Assembly (NCBI GenBank): GCA_002361365.1
Contig: DEST01000117.1
Location: 1 to 27,120, forward strand
Length of the DNA: 27,120 bases
Reading direction: 5' to 3'
From: Alphaproteobacteria bacterium UBA3307
GTDB lineage: Bacteria; Pseudomonadota; Alphaproteobacteria; RF32; CAG-239
Of the stretch, positions 16,161-24,087 are shown in pieces. The position numbers and the translations under genes were made by a program. The notes beneath the pieces are model-generated. The model was not told the origin of the DNA. It saw only the letters and a list, made by a program, of their open reading frames with translations, and made no database searches. Every line of letters starts with the position of its first letter. Within the stretch, counting starts at the first letter, position 1.

Positions 16161-18047
16161 ATGATAAATTTTATGATTAAATTATCGGTACTTATTGCTG
16201 CTATGGGCAGTGTTATTTTAGCTTGTGCCAAAAAGGGTATTTTGCCGCAATCAATGGAGCAACCGGCAATTGTTGCGCCTCAGTTTGATGCACAAGGTTA
16301 TTGGCGTACAGATGATTTGTTGCTGAAAAAAAATCCTGATGAAACAATTTCTGCCTATGGCACTAAGTCAAAATACGGCAATTATTTGGCAGGTAGGGTT
16401 GCACATATGCGTCAAGATTTTGAAAATGCCGCAGAATATTATAAACTTACACTGGAAAAAGATAAAGATAATACTCGTCTTAACCGTACACTTTATGTGA
16501 TTTTAACCTCATTGGGAGAAATTGATGCAGCCGGACCGTATGCCTTAAAAGAGTTGCAAAATGATGAGGCTGCCGGCAATAGTCGTGAACTTTTGGCACC
16601 GCTGGTAGTGGCGGCGGAACACTTTAAAAAAGGCGAATACTCAAAAGCACGCGAATATATGCTTAATATAACCGATACTATTCATACCAAACTGATTAAC
16701 CCGATGTTTGTAGCGTGGACTTATGCCGGTGAATATTTGGAAGAAAAAGCTATTGAATCCATCAATCAATTACCGGACGAACCGCAAATATCAATCATTA
16801 AAGCTTTTCATAAAGCAATGATTTATGATTATTTAGGCAACAAAGATAAGGCTGCGGAGTTTTTTGGAAAAATAATTCGTGAATATCCGCAAGAAGTAAC
16901 ATATCGTGTTTTAGAAGTAATGACGGATTTTTATGTTAGGACCGGCAACAAAGAATATGCTCGACAAATATCTAATCGTTATAATGACAGCGGTTTACTA
17001 TCTTTGTTGCTCAAAGATATAGATACACGCATTTCGCAAAGCTCATCGGATTCTCCGGCGGTGATAGATTCTCCGCAAAAGGGTTTGGCTGAAGCACTGT
17101 TTAATATAGGTTCTATGTTCAGGGCTGCACCTAACGGTTTGGAAATAGCGCAATTTTATATGGCAACTGCCTCTTATCTTAATCCGGATTATGAGGTTAT
17201 AAAAATTGCCTTGGCTAATGTGCTTGAAGAATCCGGTTTGCTGAGGGAAGCAAACAAATATTATTCGCAAGTAAATAAAAATTCCGGTTCATATTTTATT
17301 GCGCGTGTGAAGATGATAGAAAATTACAATTCTCTCAAAGAATATGATGCCGCACAAAAGCAACTTGAACTTTTGTTGCAAGATTATCCGGATAATACCC
17401 AACTTTTGACGGATTTAGGAACAATTTATGCCAATCAGCGGCGCGACAGCGATGCGGTGCGGGTGTTTGATATGGCATTGAGTTCCGCCAAAGAGCAAAA
17501 GCCGGAAATTTGGCCGATATATTATGCTGCGGCAATTTCATATGACCGTTTGGAACAAAAACAACAAGCAGAACAATATTTACTCAAAGCTAAAGAGTTG
17601 AGTCAAAATAATCCTGAGGTACTTAACTATTTAGGTTATTCGTGGCTGTTGCAAAACAAAAACATAACGGAAGCGGCGCAAATGATATATGACGCGTACA
17701 AACAACACCCGTATGAAGGGCATATTATAGATAGCATCGGTTGGGTACTGTATCGGCTCGGATACTATGAAAAAGCTATAGAGTTTTTGGAAAATGCGTC
17801 AATGCTTAATTCCGGAAATGCCGTAATCAGCGACCATTTAGGAGATGCTTATTGGCTGGGCGGACGTAAAAACGAAGCGGTTTTTCAGTGGAAACATGCC
17901 TTGGTGCAAAAAGAAGATGCCGATTTGATTGACCGTAATTTGATAAACGCAAAAATTGCCGGTCGCGGAGTGGAAAATCAGTTGATAAAGTTGGATAATC
18001 CGGAATTACAAAAGGCATTTGAGCAACTTCATATTCCGCACGAATAA
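16161..18047 (+). CDS. TPR-repeat protein, putative lipoprotein
   Basis: It has 628 residues. The N-terminus is a signal peptide ending in I-L-A-C with C22 as a possible lipidation site (the -2 Leu is uncommon but tolerated), so it is likely exported and membrane-anchored. The rest is a chain of tetratricopeptide repeats. Clear units occur at about 75-95 (YLAGRVAHMRQDFENAAEYY), in the 345-400 region, in the 415-480 region and at the C-terminal end (LGYSWLLQNKNITEAAQMIY; GWVLYRLGYYEKAIEFLENA). Such proteins act as scaffolds for envelope protein assembly; the partner is unknown. AGGAT precedes the ATG. Confidence 0.85.
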   Translation: MINFMIKLSVLIAAMGSVILACAKKGILPQSMEQPAIVAPQFDAQGYWRTDDLLLKKNPDETISAYGTKSKYGNYLAGRVAHMRQDFENAAEYYKLTLEKDKDNTRLNRTLYVILTSLGEIDAAGPYALKELQNDEAAGNSRELLAPLVVAAEHFKKGEYSKAREYMLNITDTIHTKLINPMFVAWTYAGEYLEEKAIESINQLPDEPQISIIKAFHKAMIYDYLGNKDKAAEFFGKIIREYPQEVTYRVLEVMTDFYVRTGNKEYARQISNRYNDSGLLSLLLKDIDTRISQSSSDSPAVIDSPQKGLAEALFNIGSMFRAAPNGLEIAQFYMATASYLNPDYEVIKIALANVLEESGLLREANKYYSQVNKNSGSYFIARVKMIENYNSLKEYDAAQKQLELLLQDYPDNTQLLTDLGTIYANQRRDSDAVRVFDMALSSAKEQKPEIWPIYYAAAISYDRLEQKQQAEQYLLKAKELSQNNPEVLNYLGYSWLLQNKNITEAAQMIYDAYKQHPYEGHIIDSIGWVLYRLGYYEKAIEFLENASMLNSGNAVISDHLGDAYWLGGRKNEAVFQWKHALVQKEDADLIDRNLINAKIAGRGVENQLIKLDNPELQKAFEQLHIPHE

Positions 18048-18098
18048 ATATTTTGTTGTTTTATGGTATGACATTTTTTGTAGCACATAAAAATGAGC

Positions 18099-18128
18099 TT
18101 GACATTGTGATTTTTATAGAACTAAAAT
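18099..18128 (+). promoter_or_regulatory. lexA promoter
   Basis: TTGACA (18099-18104) is separated by 18 bases from TAAAAT (18123-18128), a 5/6 match to the -10. The SOS box at 18119-18133 covers the -10, as expected for repression of lexA by its own product. Confidence 0.7.
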
Positions 18129-18133
18129 AGAAC
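18119..18133. promoter_or_regulatory. SOS box (LexA operator), GAAC-N7-GAAC
   Basis: GAAC (18119-18122), seven bases, GAAC (18130-18133) is an exact match to the direct-repeat LexA operator of alphaproteobacteria, unlike the CTGT-N8-ACAG box of enterobacteria. It lies 20 bases before the lexA ATG. Confidence 0.88.
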
Positions 18134-18152
18134 ATATTTTAAGGAGAACACA

Positions 18153-18806
18153 ATGCTTACCGTAAAACAATATAATTTGCTGATGTATATCAACAAAGTT
18201 AATCGTGAAACCGGACAATGCCCTTCTTTTGATGAAATGAAAGATGCCATTGGTTTAAAATCAAAATCAGGGATTCATGCGCTTATTAATTCACTGGAAG
18301 AACGTAATTTTATTCGTCGTTTGCCACATAAGGCTCGTGCGATGGAAGTTATTCGCCTACCTCGCTTTAAGCCGCAAGCAATTATTGATGAAGAAAAAAA
18401 GCGCGAAGAAGCTATTCAAAACGGCTCGGTACAAATTCCGCTTTATGGTAAGATTGCCGCCGGTGTGCCGATTGCAGCTATTGCAGATGAAACTCAAACA
18501 GTGGCGGTGCCGTATAATATGGTTTCCGTCGGGCAGTATTATGCGCTTAAAATAGAGGGAGATTCAATGGTAGAAGCCGGAATTTTAGATGGGGATACCG
18601 CGATTATTCGTAAACAAAATCAGGCAGATAACGGCAAAATCGTGGTAGCACTGATTGACGATGCCGAAGCAACACTTAAAATTTTGAAAAAAGATGGCGA
18701 AATGGTGCATTTGGTGCCGTGTAATAAGGAATATAAAACAAAAACACTGGCGGCGCAAAGAGTCAAGATTCAGGGAGTTTTATCCGGCATTTTGCGCCAG
18801 TATTAA
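18153..18806 (+). CDS. lexA: SOS-response repressor LexA
   Basis: LexA represses DNA-damage genes; activated RecA triggers it to cut itself. It has 217 residues with a winged-helix DNA-binding domain at about 1-70 (LKSKSGIHALINSLEERNFI recognition region), a linker, and a peptidase S24 domain at about 92-217. The cleavage site is A103-G104 in GKIAAGVP. The catalytic pair is S138 (GDSMVEAGI) and K176 (AEATLKIL), both intact. AAGGAG precedes the ATG. The gene has its own LexA operator, so it is autoregulated. The next gene starts 29 bases after its stop and is probably in the same transcript. Confidence 0.97.
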   Translation: MLTVKQYNLLMYINKVNRETGQCPSFDEMKDAIGLKSKSGIHALINSLEERNFIRRLPHKARAMEVIRLPRFKPQAIIDEEKKREEAIQNGSVQIPLYGKIAAGVPIAAIADETQTVAVPYNMVSVGQYYALKIEGDSMVEAGILDGDTAIIRKQNQADNGKIVVALIDDAEATLKILKKDGEMVHLVPCNKEYKTKTLAAQRVKIQGVLSGILRQY

Positions 18807-18834
18807 GTCTCCTTTATTCAATAAGGAACAAAAA

Positions 18835-20409
18835 ATGAAAAAAATTGTTGTCATCGGTGCCGGTCCGGCAGGAATTACAGCTGCTTATGAGTTGCTGAAA
18901 AACAGTCGGAATTATGAGCTTATAATACTGGAAAAATCTGCGTTTATCGGTGGAATTTCACGTACAGTGCAACATAACGGTAATCGTATGGATTTAGGCG
19001 GTCACCGCTTCTTTTCTAAAGACAAAGAAGTTACCGCTTGGTGGAATAATATACTGCCATTACAAGGCAAACCGGCATTTGATGATATTTTGACCGGACG
19101 TACGATTACACTGAATCCCAATGGTCCTAATCCGGAAACACAAGATGCTGTAATGCTCAAACGGCGGCGGGTATCGCGCATATATTACAAGCGGCATTTT
19201 TTTGATTATCCGGTAAAAATGAATTTGAATACAATTCTTAATATGGGTATTTTTACCACGATTCGCGCGGGGTTTAGCTATTTGTACTCATTGATGCATA
19301 AGCTGCCGGAAAGCTCATTGGAAAATTTTTATATCAATCGTTTCGGGCGTAAATTATATACAATGTTTTTTGAGGGCTATACCGCAAAGTTATGGGGACG
19401 TCATCCGCGCAATATTTCTGCAGACTGGGGCGCACAACGTGTAAAAGGTCTGTCAATTGCGGCGATTCTGAAAGATATTTTGGGCAAGATTTTACCGCAC
19501 AAACAAAAACATATAGAAACGTCGCTGATAGAAGAATTTTTGTATCCTAAATTCGGTCCGGGGCAATTATGGGAAACAGCAGCACGCGAAATATCGTCTA
19601 TGGGCGGCAAAATAATTTTTAATGCAAAAGTTATAAAATTTACCACTCATAATAATAAGATAACACAGGTTTTTTATGAGCAAAAAGGTCAAATTATCAG
19701 GATTGATGCCGATATAGTAATTTCTTCTATGCCACTTAAAGAATTAGTTGCCGGTTTGCCGAAAGTTCCATCGCAAATTGCCGGAATTGCTGCCGGTTTG
19801 CCATATCGTGATTTTATTACGGTAGGAATGTTGCTCAAAAAAATAAATCTTGTCAATAAAACCAAGCTGAAAACACTTGGTAATATAGTGCCTGATTGCT
19901 GGATTTATGTGCAAGATACCGGAGTAAAACTCGGGCGGATTCAAATTTTTAATAACTGGTCGCCGTATCTTGTCACCGAACCGCAAAAAAATATTTGGTT
20001 AGGATTGGAATATTTTTGTAAAGCCGGCGATTCATTTTGGAATATGGAAGATACGGCACTGCAAAAATTTGCCTTAAAAGAGTTGTTACAAATGCAAATT
20101 ATCTCCGCCGCTGAGGATGTGCTTGATACTCACATAGAACGCGTAGAAAAGGCATATCCGGCGTATTTTGATACCTATAAAGATATAGATAAATTAATTG
20201 AATATTTGCAAAGCTTTACCAATTTATATTGTGTCGGACGTAACGGACAGCACCGCTATAATAATATGGACCATTCAATGGCGACTTCGTTTGCTGCCGT
20301 TCGTCATATCTTAGGGAAATCAACCGATAAAAGTGCTGTGTGGAAAGTAAATACGGAACAAGAATATCACGAAACAAAGACAGACTCTTCTAATAATGAT
20401 TCTGTATAA
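18835..20409 (+). CDS. FAD/NAD(P)-dependent oxidoreductase, UDP-galactopyranose mutase-like
   Basis: The start ATG at 18835 follows AAGGA; an open frame extending 47 codons into lexA is spurious. The product is 524 residues with the Rossmann FAD-binding signature GAGPAG (8-13), a GGHRFF motif (55-60), a WGRHP segment at about 184-188, and a C-terminal FAD-binding block VGRNGQHRYNNMDHS at about 464-478. This architecture is shared by UDP-galactopyranose mutase and by amine-oxidase-like enzymes found in polysaccharide clusters. No sugar or lipid pathway genes lie next to it, so the substrate is unknown. Its place right behind lexA suggests it is under the same SOS promoter, which would be unusual for such an enzyme. 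Confidence 0.82.
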   Translation: MKKIVVIGAGPAGITAAYELLKNSRNYELIILEKSAFIGGISRTVQHNGNRMDLGGHRFFSKDKEVTAWWNNILPLQGKPAFDDILTGRTITLNPNGPNPETQDAVMLKRRRVSRIYYKRHFFDYPVKMNLNTILNMGIFTTIRAGFSYLYSLMHKLPESSLENFYINRFGRKLYTMFFEGYTAKLWGRHPRNISADWGAQRVKGLSIAAILKDILGKILPHKQKHIETSLIEEFLYPKFGPGQLWETAAREISSMGGKIIFNAKVIKFTTHNNKITQVFYEQKGQIIRIDADIVISSMPLKELVAGLPKVPSQIAGIAAGLPYRDFITVGMLLKKINLVNKTKLKTLGNIVPDCWIYVQDTGVKLGRIQIFNNWSPYLVTEPQKNIWLGLEYFCKAGDSFWNMEDTALQKFALKELLQMQIISAAEDVLDTHIERVEKAYPAYFDTYKDIDKLIEYLQSFTNLYCVGRNGQHRYNNMDHSMATSFAAVRHILGKSTDKSAVWKVNTEQEYHETKTDSSNNDSV

Positions 20410-20420
20410 AAATCATTATT
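20392..20420. terminator. AT-rich hairpin between converging oxidoreductase and nrdG genes
   Basis: AATAATGATT (20392-20401) pairs perfectly with AATCATTATT (20411-20420) around a 9-base loop. It spans the last codons of both converging genes. Because the stem is almost all A-T it is weaker than the other terminators in this window. Confidence 0.5.
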
Positions 20421-21123
20421 TACGCACGTCAAAAATTTCGAATTTAGAGCGCAGATATGCGAGCATTTTTTCATCCTTAAAGAACTTGTTGCAATCGCTT
20501 TCTTGCGTAGTTATATCACTCGGAATCGGGCGGTATTTCTGGATATAATATTCTTTAACACCGAGCGCGGAAAGTTCATCGGCAATCGTATAAATATCGG
20601 CAATATCCAAAAGCCGCGGGTCACAAGTGGTACGGCATTCAAAGTGTTTGCCGCTTTTAATCAGCATATCGAGGCTTTGCTTGATTTTTTCGACATCGCC
20701 TATGCCGCCGGTAGCGCGTTTATAATGTTCGGCATTGAGTGGCGCTTTAATATCAAACCCAACCCATATAACTTTATCAATAACTTTGGCAAATGCTTCC
20801 GGATTGTAGCCTCCGGTGTGCAGACCTACTTCAAATCCCATAGATTTTACTTCATCCATAGCGTCGGGCAATCCTGTTTGCAACAGCGGTTCGCCGCCGG
20901 AGAATACCACGGCATCAATCATTCCTTTGCGGTGTTCCAATAAATGCAATAAATGTCCCCATTTGGCGTCGGTTTCACCGGTAGGGTTTTGTAGTGATTG
21001 GTTGTAGCAAAAAGGACAACGCCACGGACAGCCCTGCATAAATACAACAACGGCTATTTTGGACGGCATATCTACCAAACTGAATTTTTCAATATCGCCG
21101 ATTCTGATTAGGTCTTTTTCCAT
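20416..21123 (-). CDS. nrdG: Anaerobic ribonucleotide reductase activase (radical SAM)
   Basis: NrdG uses a [4Fe-4S] cluster and S-adenosylmethionine to install the glycyl radical on class III ribonucleotide reductase. It has 235 residues. Cluster cysteines C32, C36 and C39 (CPWRCPFC) are intact, followed by the SAM-binding GGEPLL at about 76-81. The longer form, about 235 rather than 155 residues as in E. coli, matches the NrdG2-type activases that pair with this class of reductase. AAGGAT precedes the ATG. It lies 66 bases downstream of the small glycyl-radical gene, in the same operon, after a hairpin that may lower its expression. Confidence 0.93.
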   Translation of the reverse strand: MEKDLIRIGDIEKFSLVDMPSKIAVVVFMQGCPWRCPFCYNQSLQNPTGETDAKWGHLLHLLEHRKGMIDAVVFSGGEPLLQTGLPDAMDEVKSMGFEVGLHTGGYNPEAFAKVIDKVIWVGFDIKAPLNAEHYKRATGGIGDVEKIKQSLDMLIKSGKHFECRTTCDPRLLDIADIYTIADELSALGVKEYYIQKYRPIPSDITTQESDCNKFFKDEKMLAYLRSKFEIFDVRK

Positions 21124-21137
21124 TTGCTTATCCTTTT

Positions 21138-21169
21138 AAAAAAGGGAGAATTATGGCAATCCTCCCTTT
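21138..21169 (-). terminator. Intercistronic hairpin with U-tract before nrdG (attenuator-like)
   Basis: On the minus strand AAAGGGAG (21169-21162) pairs with CTCCCTTT (21148-21141) around 13 bases and is followed by more T. It sits between the glycyl-radical gene and nrdG, before the nrdG ribosome site. It looks like a partial terminator that would reduce nrdG transcription relative to the reductase genes, or an RNA-stability element. Confidence 0.5.
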
Positions 21170-21189
21170 ATTCTAAACCAAAGCGAAAA

Positions 21190-21408
21190 CTATTCCGCAG
21201 CCATTTGGCAGCCGCACGGTTCTTCCAAACTCAAGTGCATAACCGCTTTTTCTTCAACAAAACACTTACGGGAGTAGTATTCCGATTTTTTACCTTTGTT
21301 AAATTCGGAAACCGGACGGTGATATCCCATCACACGAGTCCAAACTTCACACGGTTGTCTTTCGGCGTCAGTTAAAGCGATGTCTTCAAATTTGATTGTG
21401 TTTGTCAT
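21190..21408 (-). CDS. Separate glycyl-radical subunit of class III ribonucleotide reductase
   Basis: The product is 72 residues. Residues about 15-50 read as the C-terminal end of a class III reductase: RQPCEVWTRVMGYHRP, where G28 is the expected radical glycine, then a VSEFNKGKKSEYYSRK block. This part is normally fused to the catalytic chain, which here stops before it (21463-23562). It has its own ATG and a good AGGAG ribosome site, and lies in the same reading frame as the large gene, separated by two stops and 16 sense codons. After the usual end it carries about 22 extra residues with a PCGC cysteine pair. It likely joins the large subunit and is radicalised by NrdG. Functional pairing is inferred from position and motif. 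Confidence 0.85.
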   Translation of the reverse strand: MTNTIKFEDIALTDAERQPCEVWTRVMGYHRPVSEFNKGKKSEYYSRKCFVEEKAVMHLSLEEPCGCQMAAE

Positions 21409-21462
21409 TTATATTCTCCTAAGTGTTTTTATTAAAGTTTCTGTTATTAGTTTTTGCGGCTC

Positions 21463-23562
21463 TTAAGCAACATTGCTTGCTTTAAAAGCCTTCATTTTTG
21501 CGGCCTTCTTTTCTTCATCGCATTTCGGGCAGAATTTGTGCTCGCCGGCCAGATAGCCGTGTTTCGGACAAATCGAGAAAGTCGGAGTTATAGTAATATA
21601 TGGCAGACGGTAATTGGTCAGAACTTTTTTAATCAGTTCGCCGCAAACCTTTGCCGAAGAAATTCTTTGGCTCATATAGAGGTGCAACACGGTACCGCCG
21701 GTGTACTTAGATTGCAAGGTTGCCTGCAAGTCAAGCGCTTCAAACGGGTCATCGGTATAGCCGACCGGTAATTGCGAAGAATTGGTGTAATACGGATTTT
21801 CTTCGGTACCGGCTTGAATGATGCCAGGAAAACGTTTTTTATCTTCACGCGCAAAACGATAGGTGGCACTTTCGGCCGGAGTAGCTTCCAAGTTATACAT
21901 ATGACCGGTTTCTTCTTGAATTTTAATCAATTTGGCGCGGATATAATCCAAGAATTTTTCGGCAAATGCCTTACCCCATTCGTCAGCAATGTGATGCTCT
22001 CCGTTGGTGTAGTTGCAAATCATCTCGTTTATGCCGTTAACACCGATGGTCGAAAAATGGTTGCGCAAAGTACCGAGATAACGTTTGGTATAAGGATACA
22101 AACCCTCGTCAATCAAGCGTTGAATGGTTTTACGTTTGATTTCTAGCGATGTGCGAGCAATATTTAGCAATTCATCAACACGGGCAAACAATCCGGCTTC
22201 ATTACCTTTGTACACATAGCCCAAGCGTGCGCAGTTGAAAGTAACAACACCGATTGAACCTGTTTGCTCGGCCGAGCCGAACAAACCGTTGCCGCGCGCC
22301 AAAAGTTCACGCAAATCAAGTTGCAGACGGCAGCACATTGAACGAATCTGCCCCGGTTTCAATACGGAATTGATAAAGTTTTGGAAATAAGGCATACCAT
22401 ATTTAGCCGTCATCTCAAACAAAAGCTGTGATTTCGGGTCGTCCCACGGAAAATCAGGTGTCATATTGTATGTCGGAATCGGGAAGGTGAACGGACGGTC
22501 CATAACATCGCCTTCCATCATTACTTCAATGTAAGCGCGGTTAATCATATCCATTTCTTTTTGTAAGTCGCCGTATGTGAACGGCATTTCTTCCTGACCT
22601 TCGATAATCGGCATAAAGTTTTCGTCATGGCCGGCAATGTGACCGCCGATATATGGGTGTTGGTCACGCAAATCTTCCGGACATACCCAATCAAACGTAA
22701 AGTTGGTGAACGGCGTTTGTGAACCCCAGCGTGACGGAACATTCAAGTTATATACCAATTCTTGCATACATTGTTTTACTTCTTCGTAGGAAAGATTATC
22801 TTTTCTGATGTACGGAGCCAGATAGGTATCAACCGAAGAAAAAGCCTGTGCACCGGCCCATTCGTTTTGCAAAGTACCCATAAAATTTACCATTTGACCG
22901 GTTGCGGCCGATAAGTGTTTCGGCGGATTGGCCTCAGCTTTGCCGCGTACACCGTTGAAACCTTCTTTTAAAAGATTTTTCAAGGACCAACCGGCGCAGT
23001 ATGCCGCTAACATATCCAAATCGTGAATATGGATATCACCGTTGCGGTGTGCTTCACCGACTTCAGCCGGATAAACGTGGCTCAGCCAATAGTTGGCCGT
23101 AACTTTTCCGGAAACATTCAAAATCAAACCGCCGTTGGAATAGCCTTGATTGGCATTAGCATTAACACGCCAATCAAGCTTTTCCAAATATTCGTTGATT
23201 GAACTCTCTACATCAACCATAACCTTATGGTCTGAACGAGCACGATTGCGTTGTTCGCGATATAAAATATATGCTTTTGCCGTTGCTGTATAGTTAGAAG
23301 AAATTAACTCTTGCTCGACAATATCTTGTATTTGTTCAATGCTCGGTACGGATTCGGCAAATTTATAATTTGCAACTTTCATCACTTGTGCCGTTAAAAG
23401 CCACGCATCAGCTTCGCCAAATTCTCCGGTGGTGGTGCCGGCTTTTAAGATTGCATTATAAATTTTACTGCCGTCAAAATCTGCCAGCGTTCCATCACGT
23501 TTGGTAACGTGCTTAATGTTGGTGTGTATATTGTTTGTATTCATTTGATGCACTTCGGCCAT
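21463..23562 (-). CDS. nrdD: Class III anaerobic ribonucleoside-triphosphate reductase, catalytic subunit without glycyl-radical tail
   Basis: It reduces ribonucleoside triphosphates to dNTPs without oxygen. It has 699 residues. In order: ATP-cone regulatory domain (about 18-110, KRDGTLADFDGSKI), then the ten-stranded barrel with a candidate active-site cysteine C189 (AAYCAGWSL) and C410/C411 (SMCCRLQLD), and a C-terminal zinc site C665, H668, C678, C681 (CPKHGYL..FCPKC). The chain then ends in a short basic tail without the RVxGY glycine; that segment is the next gene downstream. Ribosome site AAGGAACC precedes the ATG. Tandem NrdR-box-like sites lie 42 bases or more upstream. First gene of the operon with the glycyl-radical subunit and nrdG. 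Confidence 0.95.
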   Translation of the reverse strand: MAEVHQMNTNNIHTNIKHVTKRDGTLADFDGSKIYNAILKAGTTTGEFGEADAWLLTAQVMKVANYKFAESVPSIEQIQDIVEQELISSNYTATAKAYILYREQRNRARSDHKVMVDVESSINEYLEKLDWRVNANANQGYSNGGLILNVSGKVTANYWLSHVYPAEVGEAHRNGDIHIHDLDMLAAYCAGWSLKNLLKEGFNGVRGKAEANPPKHLSAATGQMVNFMGTLQNEWAGAQAFSSVDTYLAPYIRKDNLSYEEVKQCMQELVYNLNVPSRWGSQTPFTNFTFDWVCPEDLRDQHPYIGGHIAGHDENFMPIIEGQEEMPFTYGDLQKEMDMINRAYIEVMMEGDVMDRPFTFPIPTYNMTPDFPWDDPKSQLLFEMTAKYGMPYFQNFINSVLKPGQIRSMCCRLQLDLRELLARGNGLFGSAEQTGSIGVVTFNCARLGYVYKGNEAGLFARVDELLNIARTSLEIKRKTIQRLIDEGLYPYTKRYLGTLRNHFSTIGVNGINEMICNYTNGEHHIADEWGKAFAEKFLDYIRAKLIKIQEETGHMYNLEATPAESATYRFAREDKKRFPGIIQAGTEENPYYTNSSQLPVGYTDDPFEALDLQATLQSKYTGGTVLHLYMSQRISSAKVCGELIKKVLTNYRLPYITITPTFSICPKHGYLAGEHKFCPKCDEEKKAAKMKAFKASNVA

Positions 23563-23603
23563 TTTTGGTTCCTTTTCGAATATGTTGTTTAACTTCTGCT
23601 AAC

Positions 23604-23649
23604 CTACTATATATAGTTTAATTAAAAGTTAAATAACAATATATTGTAT
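23604..23649 (-). promoter_or_regulatory. Tandem NrdR boxes over the nrdD promoter
   Basis: Two 16-mers at 23604-23619 (core CTATATATAG) and 23634-23649 (core CAATATATTG) each match the NrdR consensus ACACWATATATWGTGT at 13 of 16 positions and start exactly 30 bases apart, the classic three-turn spacing. A minus-strand promoter TTGTTA (23639-23634), N18, TATATA (23615-23610) fits inside the boxes, so bound NrdR would block RNA polymerase. Confidence 0.75.
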
Positions 23650-23666
23650 TCCACTGATTTTTTTTA

Positions 23667-23684
23667 TAAAGCAATATTGCTTTA
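23667..23684. repeat. Perfect 18-base palindrome upstream of nrdD
   Basis: TAAAGCAATATTGCTTTA is fully self-complementary with no loop. It lies about 105 bases upstream of the nrdD start and 18 bases beyond the distal NrdR box, so it suits a dimeric activator or second repressor better than an RNA hairpin. Confidence 0.5.
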
Positions 23685-24058
23685 ATTTTTCCATAAGTCG
23701 AATTGTGCAAAAAATAATTTTACGGCTCAAGAATTTTTTTTGTGCAAAATGCGCGTTTATCGTGAAAAATATATGTAACAGGCTAAAATATCGGCATAAT
23801 TTTTTTTTATAAAATTTATGCACAAGTGGATAAAGTTGTTAATATTCATACTAACCGAGAGCGTATATTTCTTATGCCAAATAACATAGAGTTGTATATA
23901 ACAAATTGAATATGCAAACATATTATCTCAGAGGTATAAACATAATTATGATTTTATTCTTATAATTTACAGATAAAATTATTTTTTTTATTTAAAATTC
24001 GATTCTAAAAAAGCTGTGTCGATTCTTTATTATATGCTTATAAAAAATAAAATAAATC

Positions 24059-24087
24059 TTTACATTTTGGGTGGCGGCGGATATGCT
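24059..24087 (+). promoter_or_regulatory. Predicted promoter for the 24116 gene
   Basis: TTTACA (24059-24064) and TATGCT (24082-24087) with 17-base spacing give 5/6 and 4/6 matches to the sigma-70 consensus. The -10 ends 28 bases before the ATG. Confidence 0.35.

Noticed and set aside
18694..18834. 47-codon N-terminal extension of the FAD oxidoreductase overlapping lexA
   Set aside because: It lies in another frame of the conserved LexA C-terminus, while the ATG at 18835 has AAGGA upstream and starts directly with the Rossmann strand.
21409..21462. Stop-codon readthrough or selenocysteine linking the two nrdD genes
   Set aside because: Both in-frame stops are TAA, not TGA, and the small gene has its own ATG with a well-placed AGGAG, so separate translation is simpler.
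23825..23833. DnaA-box-like sequence in the gap upstream of the mnmE-side genes, as a rival origin
   Set aside because: Only one 8/9 match apart from one overlapping a ribosome site; a similar single match occurs near 16104, so it fits background in AT-rich DNA.
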